In this document: positions 8,354 through 8,667 of the stretch, one piece after another
Layout: each line of letters opens with the position of its first letter
Position numbering within the stretch: position 1 is the first letter of the stretch
Program-made: the position numbers and the translations under genes
The notes under the pieces: model-generated
Told to the model about the DNA's origin: nothing
The model's input: the letters and a program-made list of their open reading frames with translations, nothing else
Database searches by the model: none
Assembly (NCBI GenBank): GCA_013815575.1
Contig: JACDFX010000041.1
Location: 1-8,667 of the forward strand
Direction: 5' to 3'
Origin: Rubrobacter sp.
GTDB lineage: Bacteria; Actinomycetota; Rubrobacteria; Rubrobacterales; Rubrobacteraceae
Length of the DNA: 8,667 nt

Positions 8354-8667
8354 TCAGCCGGACCGTTGCGTGATCCTCCGGGTCTCTTGGACGTCCCTCC
8401 TGATCTGCTCTTTTAACTCCTCCACACCCGAGAAACGCCGCTCCCCCCGAATCCTCTCGAGAAAGCCGACCTCGACGCTCCGGCCGTACAGGTCATCCTC
8501 GAAGTCGAGCAGATGCGCCTCGATCCTGTTCTCCCCCCGTCCGAAGGTTGGCGCGACCCCCACGTTGGTGCAGGCGGCACGGCTCTCCTCTCCGACACGG
8601 ACGAAACACGCGTAAACGCCCCCGGCCGGCACGATAACCGCGGGGTCGGGCCTCACGTTGGCCGTCG
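8354..8667 (-). CDS. ribF: Bifunctional riboflavin kinase/FAD synthetase, C-terminal kinase part (partial)
   Basis: Only the last 103 residues are present, since the 5' part lies beyond the right edge. The frame enters with T-A-N (8665-8657), the end of the flavokinase PTAN motif whose Thr and Asn bind Mg-ATP. It continues with PAGGVYACFVRV, TNVGVAPTFG, the kinase signature EAHLLDFEDDLYGR (from IEAHLL to LYG), then VGFLERIRGERRF and a terminal helix EELKEQIRRDVQETRR. These are the standard blocks of the riboflavin kinase domain, which converts riboflavin to FMN. The missing N-terminal half would carry the FMN adenylyltransferase (FAD synthetase). It ends with TGA, the only non-TAG stop visible here. 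ribF upstream of rpsO-pnp is a common arrangement in Firmicutes and Actinomycetota. Confidence 0.96.
   Translation of the reverse strand, partial: TANVRPDPAVIVPAGGVYACFVRVGEESRAACTNVGVAPTFGRGENRIEAHLLDFEDDLYGRSVEVGFLERIRGERRFSGVEELKEQIRRDVQETRRITQRSG

Overview
This is a high-GC (by eye above 60%) bacterial chromosomal segment in which every supported gene lies on the minus strand. The gene order and protein sequences point to Actinomycetota, most likely the Rubrobacter lineage. That placement is an inference from memory of gene order and composition, not a database match. Read in the direction of transcription, from high to low coordinates, the genes are: ribF (3' part only) - rpsO - pnp - M16 zinc protease - rnj (RNase J) - ftsK - rodZ-like gene (5' part only). 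The order resembles the Bacillus subtilis block ribC-rpsO-pnpA-ylxY-mlpA-...-rnjB-...-spoIIIE-...-ymfM, here compacted because the dap/asd and other insert genes are absent.

Layout: 8354-8667 encodes the C-terminal riboflavin-kinase half of RibF. A 106-bp gap (8248-8353) probably carries the rpsO promoter or leader. rpsO (7981-8247) and pnp (5887-7944) are 36 bp apart. The pnp stop overlaps the GTG start of the M16 protease (4631-5887) by one base. An 89-bp gap follows, holding a 7-nt-periodic inverted repeat and a strong Shine-Dalgarno, then rnj (2895-4541, probably really starting at a CTG at 4557-4559). A perfect 14-bp inverted repeat overlaps the rnj stop codon. ftsK (508-2829) follows and rodZ (1-482) starts 25 bp after it.

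Functionally, the right half is an RNA-metabolism cluster: ribosomal protein S15, the 3'-5' exonuclease PNPase and the 5'-3'/endonuclease RNase J. The left half is division and cell-shape machinery: the FtsK DNA translocase and a RodZ-type membrane HTH protein. The whole window could be read as one long operon, with possible internal initiation before rpsO and before ftsK.

The genes are ordinary conserved housekeeping genes, and I see no mobile element, CRISPR array, tRNA or rRNA and no evident new system. The unusual signals are in the short gaps: the heptad repeat hairpin before rnj, the apparent CTG start of rnj, and a 13-mer present three times around the rnj stop and ftsK start that could form competing RNA hairpins. 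Five of the six visible stop codons are TAG, which is also odd for such GC-rich DNA.
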